From: Culex pipiens pallens
Taxonomy: Eukaryota > Arthropoda > Insecta > Diptera > Culicidae
Length of the DNA stretch: 64,000 nucleotides
Direction: 5' to 3'
NCBI RefSeq assembly: GCF_016801865.2
Contig: NC_068939.1
Span: 72,716,100 to 72,780,099, forward strand
The notes under the pieces were generated by a model. The model did not search any database. It was not told the origin of the DNA and saw only the letters and a list, made by a program, of their open reading frames with translations. A program made the position numbers and the translations under genes. Of this stretch, positions 22,246-32,035 are shown piece by piece; position 1 is the stretch's first letter, and every line of letters begins with the position of its first letter.

Positions 22246-23318
22246 ACCAGGTTTCCCGTGTCCAATATGGTTCAAGTTCAATAAAATGGCCTTCGTTTGA
22301 TTGCAGATGATAAAATTCCATAGTACTTCACTCGTATTCATCTTTTGGATGGTTTTTGTAATCAGAAAAATGACCAGGCTAGCGTAGCCCCAATCTGGCC
22401 CTGGGAAATCCGGAATATCTCCGACCAGGGAACCGGAATCCGGATTTTTCCGATTGCATCGTGTTCCGTATTAAAATCCTGAGCGAACAAGCCCAAAACA
22501 TCGAAAATTGGTTGTGTTTGAGCCAAGATATGATTTTTTGAATATTAAATTTCCACGTGGTACTTAAAGGGTTAAAATCACATTTAAGATGTTAAAACTT
22601 TATTTGTACGTTAATGTACCATCATAAATGTAGCTGATATAGTTTTTAAGAAAAAAAATATATGTTTATATTTAGTTAACTAAGTTTATAAACTTTTTAA
22701 CAAAATACATATAAATTTTAGGTAAAAGGCGGAATTTGGCGTGAAATTTGTTAAAACTGGTTTTGTTTATAAAATTATTGATTTTTATTGTATTTTATAC
22801 TGAATTCGAAGCACGAATCACAAGTTTTCACATTTTACATGAAATTTGTTCAACTGAAATTGCCTATAAATTTGGAGATTTTTTTTAATTGTGTTTCAAA
22901 AACACATATTATTTATTATTTACAAACTTATTTACCGTTCTCCTAGTGGAAAATTGTCCAAAGAATCCGAAAATGAATTCCGTTTTCCGATTCGAAATCA
23001 TGTTCATTGAGAAAATCATGACACTTTGAGAAGTTTAAAAAAAATGACTTTCATCAACATTTTCTAAACTATAGTTAACTAACTTTTTAAACTTTTCAAA
23101 ATTTTATAAAAAGTTCTTTGTGAGGTACTTTGAACACTTCTCTACCACGGTCAGTATGATTCTAAGCCATTTCGTACGTATTTGGATTGTACTTTTCATT
23201 TTGCGGAAAAATAGCAAACCTATCAAAGTCACCCCGGCTATCAAAGTCACCCCGTTTTACGGTACGTAAAAGAGGTACTCATTCCCATGTAAAATTATCA
23301 TGATATTTTTTTCTGGGT

Positions 23319-23895
23319 ATGTAAAACTACAAAAATAAATTTTGTCTATAAAACTTTGAGGTGTTTGCATTCTTTGAAATTAGATTTTATGGGATCAATT
23401 TGTGTAAATTTGGAAGGTGTAGAATAATTCTACTAGAATTGGAAGGTTTATATAATATATTCTACTTGAACTGAAAAGTAGCACAACAACAGAAAAGTGG
23501 TAAATTTACACATTTTTTAGGTAAAATTACAATTTTTTTTGGTAAAAAACAAAAACGAGTAATATTATTGTCAGAGATAAAATTACATCTGTGTGGTATC
23601 GTTTTTTTTTCAATTATGTAGGGTAATATTACATCATAAAAGAGGTAATTTTAAACCTTTTAGTTTCACACCTTTACCCGATTTTCTACTGTGTTCTTTT
23701 AAAAAGGTTAAAAAAAAATAAAAATAAAGATATTCGGAATATTTTTGTATTTTTATCATATTTAAGTTGAAGACTATTTTGGCAAGTTTTCAATTCTTTG
23801 ACACGCCTTCAAAAAATATTTATTTTCGTTTTGTTTTTAATTTTGTAAAGAATTAAATTAATCAGAGAATATATTTTTTACATTTCAAAATATAA
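23319..23895. other. A+T-rich stretch with MITE-like words
   Basis: From 23320 to 23700 there are repeated GTAAATTTACACATTTT, GTAAAATTAC and ATCATAAAAGAGGTAAT words, ending near CTACTGTGTTC. This suggests one decayed TA-type MITE. The rest is low-complexity A+T. Confidence 0.35.
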
Positions 23896-24132
23896 ACACG
23901 CAGAAAAATAAGGCATATTTGAATCAACAAAACGTTTTGTTGATTTGAAAATCTAGATTTTTGTTGAATGAACGGTAAACGTCAAAGCAACTTTTTCCAA
24001 ACAACAAAAGATTTTGTGGAATTGAGAAAATCAAGGTTTGTTTCAACGCAAAATCGGCGTTGATTATATTCAACAAAAATTTTGTTGAAATAAAACTCGT
24101 ACAGGCTGATTCTAAAAAATATTTTTCTACGT
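23896..24132. mobile_element. MITE with CACGCAGAAAAATA ends
   Basis: Left CACGCAGAAAAATA is mirrored by right TATTTTTCTACGTG. The body is full of CAACAAAA/TTTTGTTG words, including a perfect palindrome CAACAAAACGTTTTGTTG at about 23927. No coding capacity. Confidence 0.65.
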
Positions 24133-25772
24133 GAACGACTATTCAGATTTTTAGTGTTGCATGAGAAGTTCTTTAAAAATATATTTAGATTTAATTTTTA
24201 AACGTCAACAAGCGACTCACTTCAAGAAAGCACGCTTACGTCGACCACCTGAAGCAATAAATTTTAGTTTTCAGAAAAAAATGGGAGGTAGATATGTTAT
24301 CAGTTATCTTTTAAATGAACAAAATATAAAACTATGTCACTTAATTCTCAAAGCCTATAAGAAAAGTTAGAAAAACAAATAACAAAATCAGAACGCAAAT
24401 CCAACGTCACTGACCAAACAATCTGATTAAAAAACAGCAAAGTTCAAAAAACTTCAGGAGGGAATCCTTACCGCGGTAAGCTCGCTACTTCACCGGAAGC
24501 CATCTTTTAGTGTCATTGTCTCCGTAATTCCCGATTCAGTCGCGTTTTTCACCCCCCTCGGGGGAAGGGATTGTGATTCATCGCCTCGCCGTCGTCGACA
24601 CAATCAAACGGTGGGGTAATTACCTGCGTTACAGCAGATCAAATGCTATCCCCGCCGTCGCCAGTCTATTGAGTGACTGTCAAACGGTAGTTGAACGACT
24701 GAACGAACGAAGGTATTGTGGAGTAGCAGTAGCAGCTCAAAGAACGACCCAGAAGTGGTTGCGGCCAATTCTCGCTCAAAGAACGTGGTTCCACAAAAGG
24801 GGGCTATTCTTCTTCGACATTGGCCCGGGACCAGACAAAGTGAGCCCAACCAACTGGCAGAATTGGTGTACGACGGTGGGACATTAGGGTGGTTCAGGGA
24901 ACAAGTTTATCAAATTTGGAAAATTTGACTAAATTTTTTTCTAATACTTCATAACTTCAAGGGAAGAAATCAAATTTGTTTCAAAGACCTAATTTCAAAA
25001 ATATTTTGGACACCCTAACGAAAAAAACTCACAATCGCCTTGGCGTCTACCTTTACAACGAAGTCAAAGTAAAGCCAAAAGAGTAAAAAAAAGAATATCG
25101 CGTTGAAATTTATGCAACGTTTAAAACGAGAAACGGATCAACGCAGGTGGGGCGGCCGCCGGCCGGTGTGCCAGAACCCTCCAACGCCCCGGAGACAAAA
25201 AAAATGCAAGGTTCCCTCAAGTGGCAGCTGGGACTCTGACTGACTGGCGCGCGGGTATACGGTGTGCAAAGTATCAACATAATGACGACATTTGTTTGAT
25301 GAATTGTTTAAAAATTTATGGAAACACTTTTCAAGTTCGCTCCGCCGTTGCAGCCCTGGGTCTTCTCCCTTTGTTGGGCTGGAATTGTTTCGAGCTGCTG
25401 CCTTTTGAAGAGCTTGCCAGGTACTGTAACAGTTTGGCACAGAAGAAAGGGAGCCGAACTGTGTGCTGTTTGTGGTAGGCACTGCTGCGCAAAAAAGCGA
25501 GCGTTTGTTCGTAAGATCTTAAGGTTGGAAAGTTCAGCGACAGAACGGAACAGATGATGGTAAATGGTGAAATGTTAAATAATAAATATTTTTTACTGCT
25601 AAGAAACACTTATAGATACACAATTTTATACGAGTAACTTGAAAAATATATTTGAAAACATTCAGTCACTATTGATCTTTACTGAGGATTAGATAGATGA
25701 ACTCTGAAACTTCAGGATAGAATACATTGTAATACCTTTCTCTGGTATCAATACGATATCCAAGGCACGACG
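24133..25772. other. Unassigned stretch, mixed composition
   Basis: G+C-balanced islands at 24480-24900 and 25130-25560 carry overlapping short frames on both strands, with no domain, signal peptide or credible splice pattern. No RNA gene was seen. Possibly intergenic or regulatory. Confidence 0.3.
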
Positions 25773-26065
25773 TTTTATGGAATTCTATGTAATATTACAC
25801 CCTGAAATATGTAGCCCATCAGTATGGGAAACCTACTTGACCGAAATGTCAAGCTCATATATGCGTTTATCCTTTCCATTCTTCATCGGTCTGATGGCCG
25901 AGTGGGCTAAGGCGCCAGTCCTTACTGTTGGTGCTGGGTTTGAATCCCGTCGGTTGCAGTTTTTTTTTTGTGTTTACAAAAATTGTACATGCAGTGTGTA
26001 ATATTAAGTGTCTTTTTTGACGAAGGTGATGTGCATGCGATTTTACCATCGGATTTTTGCTGTGT
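25773..26065. mobile_element. MITE with internal tRNA-like module, copy 3 (reverse, truncated)
   Basis: Reverse-complement copy of the element at 2670-3042, ending GGATTTTTGCTGTGT. It lacks the outer ~65 bp of the other end. The tRNA-like module is on the plus strand at 25884-25959, with GATGGCCGAGTGGGCTAAGG and GGGTTTGAATCCC. Confidence 0.75.
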
Positions 26066-26171
26066 TCATAATTCTTGGTATTAATCTAATATTGAAAATG
26101 TGTACCACATTTTAGTTATACTTTGTAATTAACGTGTTTTAACAAATTTCTTGGAATCAATTGGCATTTTT

Positions 26172-26645
26172 TTTAACGAAGACACAGCGAAAAAAAAATC
26201 ATGATAGTATTACATCTGGGTATGAGTACATCTTGAAAATCAGAAAAAATGTGTAATTTTATCGCTTGAAATGTGTAAATTTACCATTTTTCTGATGTAA
26301 TGCCACTTTTTCAGTATAAACTGAGGTAAAATAACATCATAAAAGAGGTAATATTCAACACTCCAGTATTTCAACTTTAAAATTTACACTTTTGTTCACT
26401 ATGTACTCTAGAACAAGTTTAACAAAAGTTAAAGACCACAGAAAAAAATGGTAAATTTCGAAGGTGAAAATTGGAAGTTAAATATTACCCCTTTTATGAT
26501 GTAATTTTACCTCAGTTTATACTGAAAAAGTGGCATTACATAAGAAAAGTGGTAAATTTACACATTTTAAGCGGTAAAATTAAACTTTTTTCAGACTTTC
26601 AAAATGTACTTATACCCAGATGTAATATTACGATGATTTTTTTAT
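26172..26645. mobile_element. Tail-to-tail inverted pair of TA-type MITE sequences
   Basis: The left half (26190-26360) runs ATCATGATAGTATTACATCT to CATAAAAGAGGTAATATTCA. The right half (26480-26645) is its reverse complement, from TATTACCCCTTTTATGATGT to CAGATGTAATATTACGATGA. The middle contains CACAGAAAAAAATGGTAAAT. It is one long fold-back or two elements inserted head-on. Confidence 0.65.
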
Positions 26646-27620
26646 GTATCTTCATAAAAAAATGCCAATTGATTCCAAAAAAACACGTACTTTGTTATTA
26701 GTATTAGAATGATTTGGTTTTTTGAGGCAAACATATTTTTTTTTGGACATAAAAGATGTACAGATATAATTTTATAGTTTTTTTTAGGAACTCGCTCAAT
26801 ATTATTTCAAGCTCTTCGTTTTGTAATTTAAAGAAATTTGGAAATCCAACAGCTATGACAATCAACTATCAGGAATAATTGTTTTCCAACAGTCCAGACT
26901 CAAATATAAATTTAAGAGAAAAAGATTTACAATTTTTAAATTTTCATCTCAATTTAAAAAAAATTACCTCGATGAAAAAATAAAAATAAAAACAGAAAAC
27001 TGCCTTATATTGTCAAAAATATTAAAAAAAAAGTGTCTTTATTACAGTGCAAAAAAGAAAATGGAAACTTAATCAAATTTTGTTTTTCCACATAAACCAG
27101 AAAATAAATTTTAAATGATTTGGCAGGTTTAAAAACAAATTTGCAATAAAAATCAACTCTTAACTTTTGTTTAAATTTTATTATTTGTTCTAAAATTTAT
27201 GTATGCTGAAATTGAAAAAAATACCGATTATTAGCTCGATTTCATTAAAATTCCCTGTATGGTAATTTTGAAAATTCATTGCCATTAATTCATATACGTT
27301 TCATCTAGGAATTTATAATTTCCACAAAAAAAAAGAAATTCATTGTTTACATTATAATTCTGCCAAGGTAACATTTCCGGTCAGGGTAGAAGATTCCATT
27401 TTACTCCGATGTGGCCACCCTGCAAATGACTTTGTGGTGTTGAAAAATAATTAATTTCGGAAATCAAATGCTTTAACATAAATACAATGTTGGATAAAGT
27501 TGGATTTTGGAAGGTTGAAAAATAAGAGGATTGTATCACTTTGGTATTGTGTAATTTTACATGAATAAAAAAAGACAAATGGAATTCAACAAAAACAAAA
27601 ATTGTGAAAATGTGAATTAA
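26646..27620. other. A+T-rich stretch, nothing recognised
   Basis: Low-complexity A+T sequence with no supported exon, RNA gene or bounded repeat. Confidence 0.3.
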
Positions 27621-27624
27621 ACAG

Positions 27625-27627
27625 AAA

Positions 27628-27661
<34 letters not shown>

Positions 27662-27666
27662 TTTTT
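27625..27666 (+). repeat. (TA)n followed by T23
   Basis: A short TA run passes into 23 T residues just upstream of the LINE. It may be part of the target site. Confidence 0.85.
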
Positions 27667-29430
27667 GACCTTCGTGTAAGCACGAGAGCAAGCAGCAGTC
27701 AAGTGTTCAGTGCTCCATAGTTTTTTCGATTTTTTCGCCGTAAATTACCGTGATTACCCGCGAGTTTGCTCCTGCAGCATGCCAAAGGCCGGCCGTGGCC
27801 GTGGCAGTTCGAGTGCGGCCTCGAAAAACCCGCGAAGTTCGTCTACCGGCCGTGTGCAAAAAGGTAAACAAACCAACGCCGTGTCGACCGCCATCGCGCA
27901 GGGGAGCGTGAGCGCAGAAGGCATCGACAAAAAGTTACTACATCCCGGATTTGTTCCGAGATCACCAGTGCGAACCCGTTCAGGTACTTCCGGTGCCACG
28001 ACCAACACGTCAACATCCGCCAACATTCCCATCAGGAACGAGTTCCAGATGCTGAGCGACGAAAACAACAACAACAACACCGACGGTAGCAGCACTACCG
28101 ACGACGACGATGACGATCGTCGTGCACGGAAAAAAGTGCCGACGCCAAAAACGAACAATTCTTCAAAGGAACGTAGACCACCTCCAATTTTTGTTTTGGA
28201 CACGTTGGTGGACGATATTGACGAGTTGCTGGAAGGCCTCGGATATTGTCTGAAAATCGGTAAGTCGTCAGTGCAAGTCTACACATTTGACAACAAGAAC
28301 TTCGACCTGGTTGTGGAGAAATTGAAGAGTAAAAACTTCAAGTTCTACACATTCGACCCCGTGCAGAAGACAGCCGTTAAGGTCGTCTTGCAGGTTACCA
28401 AGACCGCCCGATCTCCGACCTCAAGAAGGACCTCTCGGGTGCCGGAATAACGCCGCGAGACATAAAAGTCCTCTCGCGGAAGACAACAGTCACAGGTACA
28501 AACACACTGTACCTGTTGTACTTCGACCGCGGCACCGTCAAGATTCAAGACCTGCGACGAACTAAGGCGTTGGACGGGTTTTGGGTAAACTGGCGGTTCT
28601 ACTCAAAGAACCCGTCGGACGCAGCACAATGCCACCGTTGCCAGAAATTCGGCCACGGCTCGCGGAACTGCAACCTCCCGCCCCGCTGTGTAAAGTGCGG
28701 TGAAACACACCTCTCTGAGGCGTGTGCACTGCCGTGCAAGGCGGACCTGGGGGACAAGGCAGAGCAAACCAAGGCGCGCATCAAGTGCGCCAACTGTGGA
28801 GGTAACCATACCAGCAACTACCGTGGATGCAGTGCACGAAAAAATTACCTCGAGGAGCAGGAAAAGAGGAAGAAGAAAGCAGCAGCGTCCCACCCTCCTC
28901 AGCGAAGTACGAGCGTAACCGTGCCGGCTGCTGGGCAGCGTACGGTTCCCGCGGACAACTCAGCATTCCCCCCTGGCTGGGGGCGATCGTTTGCCAGCGT
29001 GGTTGCTGCGGGTAGCGGCAATGCGGCCCAGCAAGAAGTCACCGGGGAAGATCTCTTCACCCTGCCAGAGTTCTTTGCTCTCGCGGGGGAGATGATGTCG
29101 AGGTTTCGGACCTGCCGTAACAAGGCGGAGCAATTTCTAGCCCTTGGGGAGCTGATGATCAAGCACATCTACAAAGGATAAAATACTGTGATTTAGTTAT
29201 AAGCTTTTTCTCTTTCTTTCCCCTTTCCTTTGCAATTTTAGCAAGTTTTTTTTTAATTTTTCTTGCTCTTGTTAGTGCCATAGTTATAGAAATAATTGTT
29301 CCAAAATGGATTATGATGCAACACACAGCTGAAAGGAATTCCAAAACTCTGTTATGAATTGCAAAAGAACTGATTGTATCTTGATTATTCACCAATAAAA
29401 CCGAATTAATAATTAATTAATATTTTTTTT
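27667..29430 (+). mobile_element. Jockey-clade LINE remnant containing only ORF1
   Basis: A 5' leader of about 110 bp, then ORF1 (27779-29181), then about 230 bp of 3' sequence with AATAAA at 29393 and an AATTAA-rich tail. There is no endonuclease or reverse-transcriptase ORF. An intact Jockey-type LINE would have a second ORF of roughly 2.5 kb here. Either ORF2 was lost by internal deletion or this is an ORF1-only family. Exact ends are uncertain because T-rich sequence lies on both sides. Confidence 0.65.
27779..29181 (+). pseudogene. LINE ORF1 (gag-like, three zinc knuckles), one frameshift
   Basis: ATG 27779 opens a Ser/Thr- and Asn-rich N-terminus with an acidic run, ending at a stop at 28448-28450. 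The protein continues in the next frame from about 28390 to TAA 29179-29181, so one base has been lost near 28390. The second part shows the pre-C2HC region followed by three zinc knuckles: CHRCQKFGHGSRNC (about 28630), CVKCGETHLSEAC (about 28687) and CANCGGNHTSNYRGC (about 28786). This order is typical of ORF1 of Jockey/I-group LINEs, an RNA-binding nucleic-acid chaperone acting on its own transcript. A Lys-rich segment and a variable tail follow. Upstream in-frame GTG at 27710 is unlikely to be the start. Confidence 0.85.
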
Positions 29431-31150
29431 TGTTTGTATTGTTAGAGAATTACATCATATAAATTTTTAAAATTGTTCGATATAGATTCTTTCGAAAAAT
29501 CAAGGAATTTTCTTACCAAAATGTCCCCGATTCATAAGATTTAATTTTGAATGTGTACATCCCACGAATATTTGAGATTAAAAAATAACAGCAAAATATA
29601 ACCATCTGTCCCATTTGATAATAAAAAACGAAAAACAGTTTGTACCATGTCGTCGGCATGACTTAATCTCAATACCATTAGCGGAATCGACTCCAATTCT
29701 CGTTCCAAATAATGTGACAACATGTGTCGCCCGAGAACGAGGACACGACACATCTCGTTTTTTTTCTCTCGAACCTCTCTCATGTAATCATGCCTCATCA
29801 AGTAACAAATGCCAACAAACGAAAAAAAGTGCACCGAAAAACCGGTCCAGCAGCCGGTTCATCCGCACACATCGGAATGAGTACACGTGCCCTGGCCCAA
29901 ACCTTTCACCTGTTGTTCCGTGTCCCGGAATACCGCGGTGTCGAATTTATCGCTTAATAATAATTACCAAAAAGGCATGGTCCTGAGCAAAAACAACAAA
30001 AAAACAGCACGAGAAGAGTCCATTTTTAAAGTCGTCTGCCAGCTGCCACAGCAAAAGCTGATCAACGAAACAGCAGGTTGCAAAAGGTGACTCCATGCAA
30101 GCGCGTGCATAAAAATTAATCATTGTAACAGATATACGACCGATAAGGAGGGGCTTCTCCTTTTTTATTATTGTGGCGGTAATAAGTTCTCTCGGGGTGA
30201 TTCGGAAAATTGATTTTTTAAAGGCGTACAAGATTACCTCTCTTCAGCGCTCGCACGCCATTAACTTAATGCGTTGATCTTTGTCATAAAATTAATGATT
30301 TTGTTTTGTCTGGCAGGTAAATGTGTGTATCCTTCTTGGTTGTGCGACATCTTCCCGGGCCAAGGGATGGCAGCATCAACCGTTTACGAGCAACCTCCAA
30401 GAAACATCAAATCTCGGAGAATCCATAAAAATTTCTGCGGAATTTTTATAAAGGAAAGCACAGTCTTTGCTGGGGTATGCCTTGGTGCTGCCCAGAATTT
30501 CAGCTCCAAAATGTGCATTTAACTCCAAATATTGCAGCAAAGTGTCATAAAATTGGTCCTAACAGAAAAATCAGTGCTATGAATAATGTTTGTCCCACAA
30601 GATAAACACCACAGAAAAAGCGTAGAAATATGGACCAAGCACAAAGACTGCGACACCGTCAACTGAAAACCCTTCGCATAAAAGTTTCTCCTTCCAGCAA
30701 ATAAAATAAGCTGCTATAAGAAACAATGCAGGGCAAGTCTCTGTCCAATCGAAAATGATTTTTGTTTTTCAATTCCTATCTTGTTTTGTCACAAAATTGA
30801 GGTGAAAATTATAGTATAGAATATTCCACACATTTATGAGAAATAAAAAAAATTGTTTACATGATTTGCACGGTCAAGTCAATTACTTTTAAAAGAGCTC
30901 TAAAATTTGCTTTTGTTGAAAATTTTGCGATTTTAAGAAAAATATTGAAAATGCAGTTTATTGAAGATCAAAACAAGTGTCACAAATAAATTCTCAGATT
31001 CTGATTTTAACTAAAAACTTGTTTAAACCTATTTTTTATATAAATCAATTAAAAGATTAAAAAAAGATCGTTCATGAAATACGAGAAAACAATACTTTTA
31101 AGTGAGGAATTCTCTTGAACTGATTTTCTGTTGTTAACGAAAGCATAATA
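29431..31150. other. Unassigned stretch
   Basis: Balanced composition from 29600 to 30700, then A+T-rich. Short frames on both strands have no recognisable domain or splice structure. No RNA gene was recognised. Confidence 0.3.
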
Positions 31151-31151
31151 T

Positions 31152-31231
31152 CTAAAGTTTTTTTGAATAGGTCCTATAAACATATGAAACACAATAGCTT
31201 ATAGGACCTTTGAAAAAAAAAAAACTCTAGA
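31152..31231. repeat. GGTCCTATAA hairpin unit
   Basis: AGTTTTTTTGAATAGGTCCT and ATAAACATATG are mirrored by TAGCTTATAGGACCTTTGAA and AAAAAAAAACT. About 75 bp with a short loop. Related hairpins lie at 49014-49133, 56320-56392, 56494-56560 and 57206-57287. Confidence 0.75.
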
Positions 31232-31790
31232 TTATATTTTTTTCGAGAACCCAGTACAAAATTTGAATGAAGCCCTCTTTTTCTTGATCCCACAAAGCTA
31301 AACAAAAATAATTTTTGAATGTTGGAAAATTGTGTGGTATTTTGCAAATTCACATATTTTTAGAGGTAATATTACACAATTCAATCATGTAAACTGTGTA
31401 AACAGACTAATATGAGTTCACAAACAAAAAGTGTATCCAGCTCACTCCTAATGTAAACATCCACAAACATATTTTCCAATTTACTCGATTTGGCCAAATT
31501 AGCTTTTTTCTGACACAAAATCTGTCAACATTCAACAACGTAATATTACCATGATTTTCAATACTGTGCAGAAGTGATTTCTTTAAAGTTCATGTTTACT
31601 AACACTTCCCGCTTCCTATGGATAAATCGGCTTATTTTATAAGTGTTTCCTTGCCTCGCATATTCATTGATGACTGGACAGAATTGTAGAAAATTTGATA
31701 ATACAGCAAAAAAATACCAGTTTTTGATGTAAAATTCCTATTTTTTTCAAAAATCTATCGAATGTAATTTTACACACACATTAAGGTAAA
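31232..31790. other. A+T-rich stretch with MITE-like words
   Basis: GTAATATTACACAATTCA and GTAATATTACCATGATTTTC suggest TA-type MITE fragments at 31360-31570, and CAGCAAAAAAATACCAG begins another at about 31705. The boundaries cannot be closed. Confidence 0.35.
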
Positions 31791-31799
31791 ATTACATAA

Positions 31800-32035
31800 A
31801 AATAAGTAAAAAAAAAACGGAGTTGTCTTTATAGCTGTCGGCCACTAGTGTCTTCCTTTTTATCTGCAAGGACTTCGCCACCATGGGCTCCTCAGTGTTT
31901 GAGTACGGCACGGAGCGACGGCGCCGGATACCCAAATTTACAAAAAGAATTTTAGAGCGCCCGTCGCGGGATTCGAACCAGCAACCTCTGCATTGTAAGT
32001 CCAGTGCGCGGTCCGATTGATCCATACGGGCAGAG
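31800..32035 (-). mobile_element. tRNA-derived SINE (minus strand)
   Basis: The minus-strand head, 31957-32032, is tRNA-like. The acceptor halves GCCCGT and ACGGGC pair, an anticodon-like loop CTTACAA sits on a weak stem, and the B box is GGTTCGAATCC. A ~150-bp body (with CCATGGTGGCGAAGTCC) and an A-rich end follow, on the plus strand TTTTTTTTT near 31805-31815. The stem mismatches argue against a working tRNA. Confidence 0.65.

Larger units (their letters stand above)
15396..22571. mobile_element. 7.18-kb TTAA-flanked inverted-repeat element with satellite arms
   Basis: Begins CCCTTTAAGTACCACGTGG and ends with the exact reverse complement CCACGTGGTACTTAAAGGG. TTAA lies on both sides (15392-15395 and 22572-22575), the hallmark of piggyBac-type insertion. 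The outer ~310 bp are inverted copies of each other, apart from a short gap in the left arm. Inside come inverted arrays of a 153-bp repeat (about 12 units left, 17 right) around an array of an 8-mer. The intact copy at 10808-11726 shows the empty TTAA site. No transposase is present, so it is non-autonomous. Assignment to piggyBac rests on TTAA and the CCC ends only. Confidence 0.85.
15160..23264. mobile_element. Second TACCGTAAACC MITE, split by the TTAA element
   Basis: Its two parts, 15160-15395 and 22572-23264, align to the left and right parts of 10808-11726. The joined length without the insertion is about 925 bp, close to 919. The right end carries an extra tandem copy of CTATCAAAGTCACCCCG (about 23220-23253). 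Confidence 0.85.
14662..23318. mobile_element. Outer TA-type MITE, interrupted by later insertions
   Basis: The left part begins TACACAGTAAAAAATTGTGT at 14662. The right part ends near 23318 with TATCATGATATTTTTTTCTG and GGGTA, an imperfect inverted match. Between them lie the tRNA-bearing MITE (14816-15161) and the split TACCGTAAACC MITE (15160-23264), which abut at a shared TA. Assigning these two ends to one old element is an inference. Confidence 0.4.

Noticed and set aside
19571..22246. Frames of 891, 868 and 705 residues resembling a repeat protein
   Set aside because: Same cause as in the left array: tandem 153-bp units with no stop codons. There is no signal peptide, no known domain and no exon context.
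27754..28203. 149-residue minus-strand frame within the LINE
   Set aside because: Shadow of ORF1; its Ser and Leu runs mirror the Asn- and Asp-coding runs of the plus strand.
31957..32032. Genuine tRNA on the minus strand
   Set aside because: Mismatches occur in the acceptor, anticodon and T stems, and an A-rich SINE end follows.
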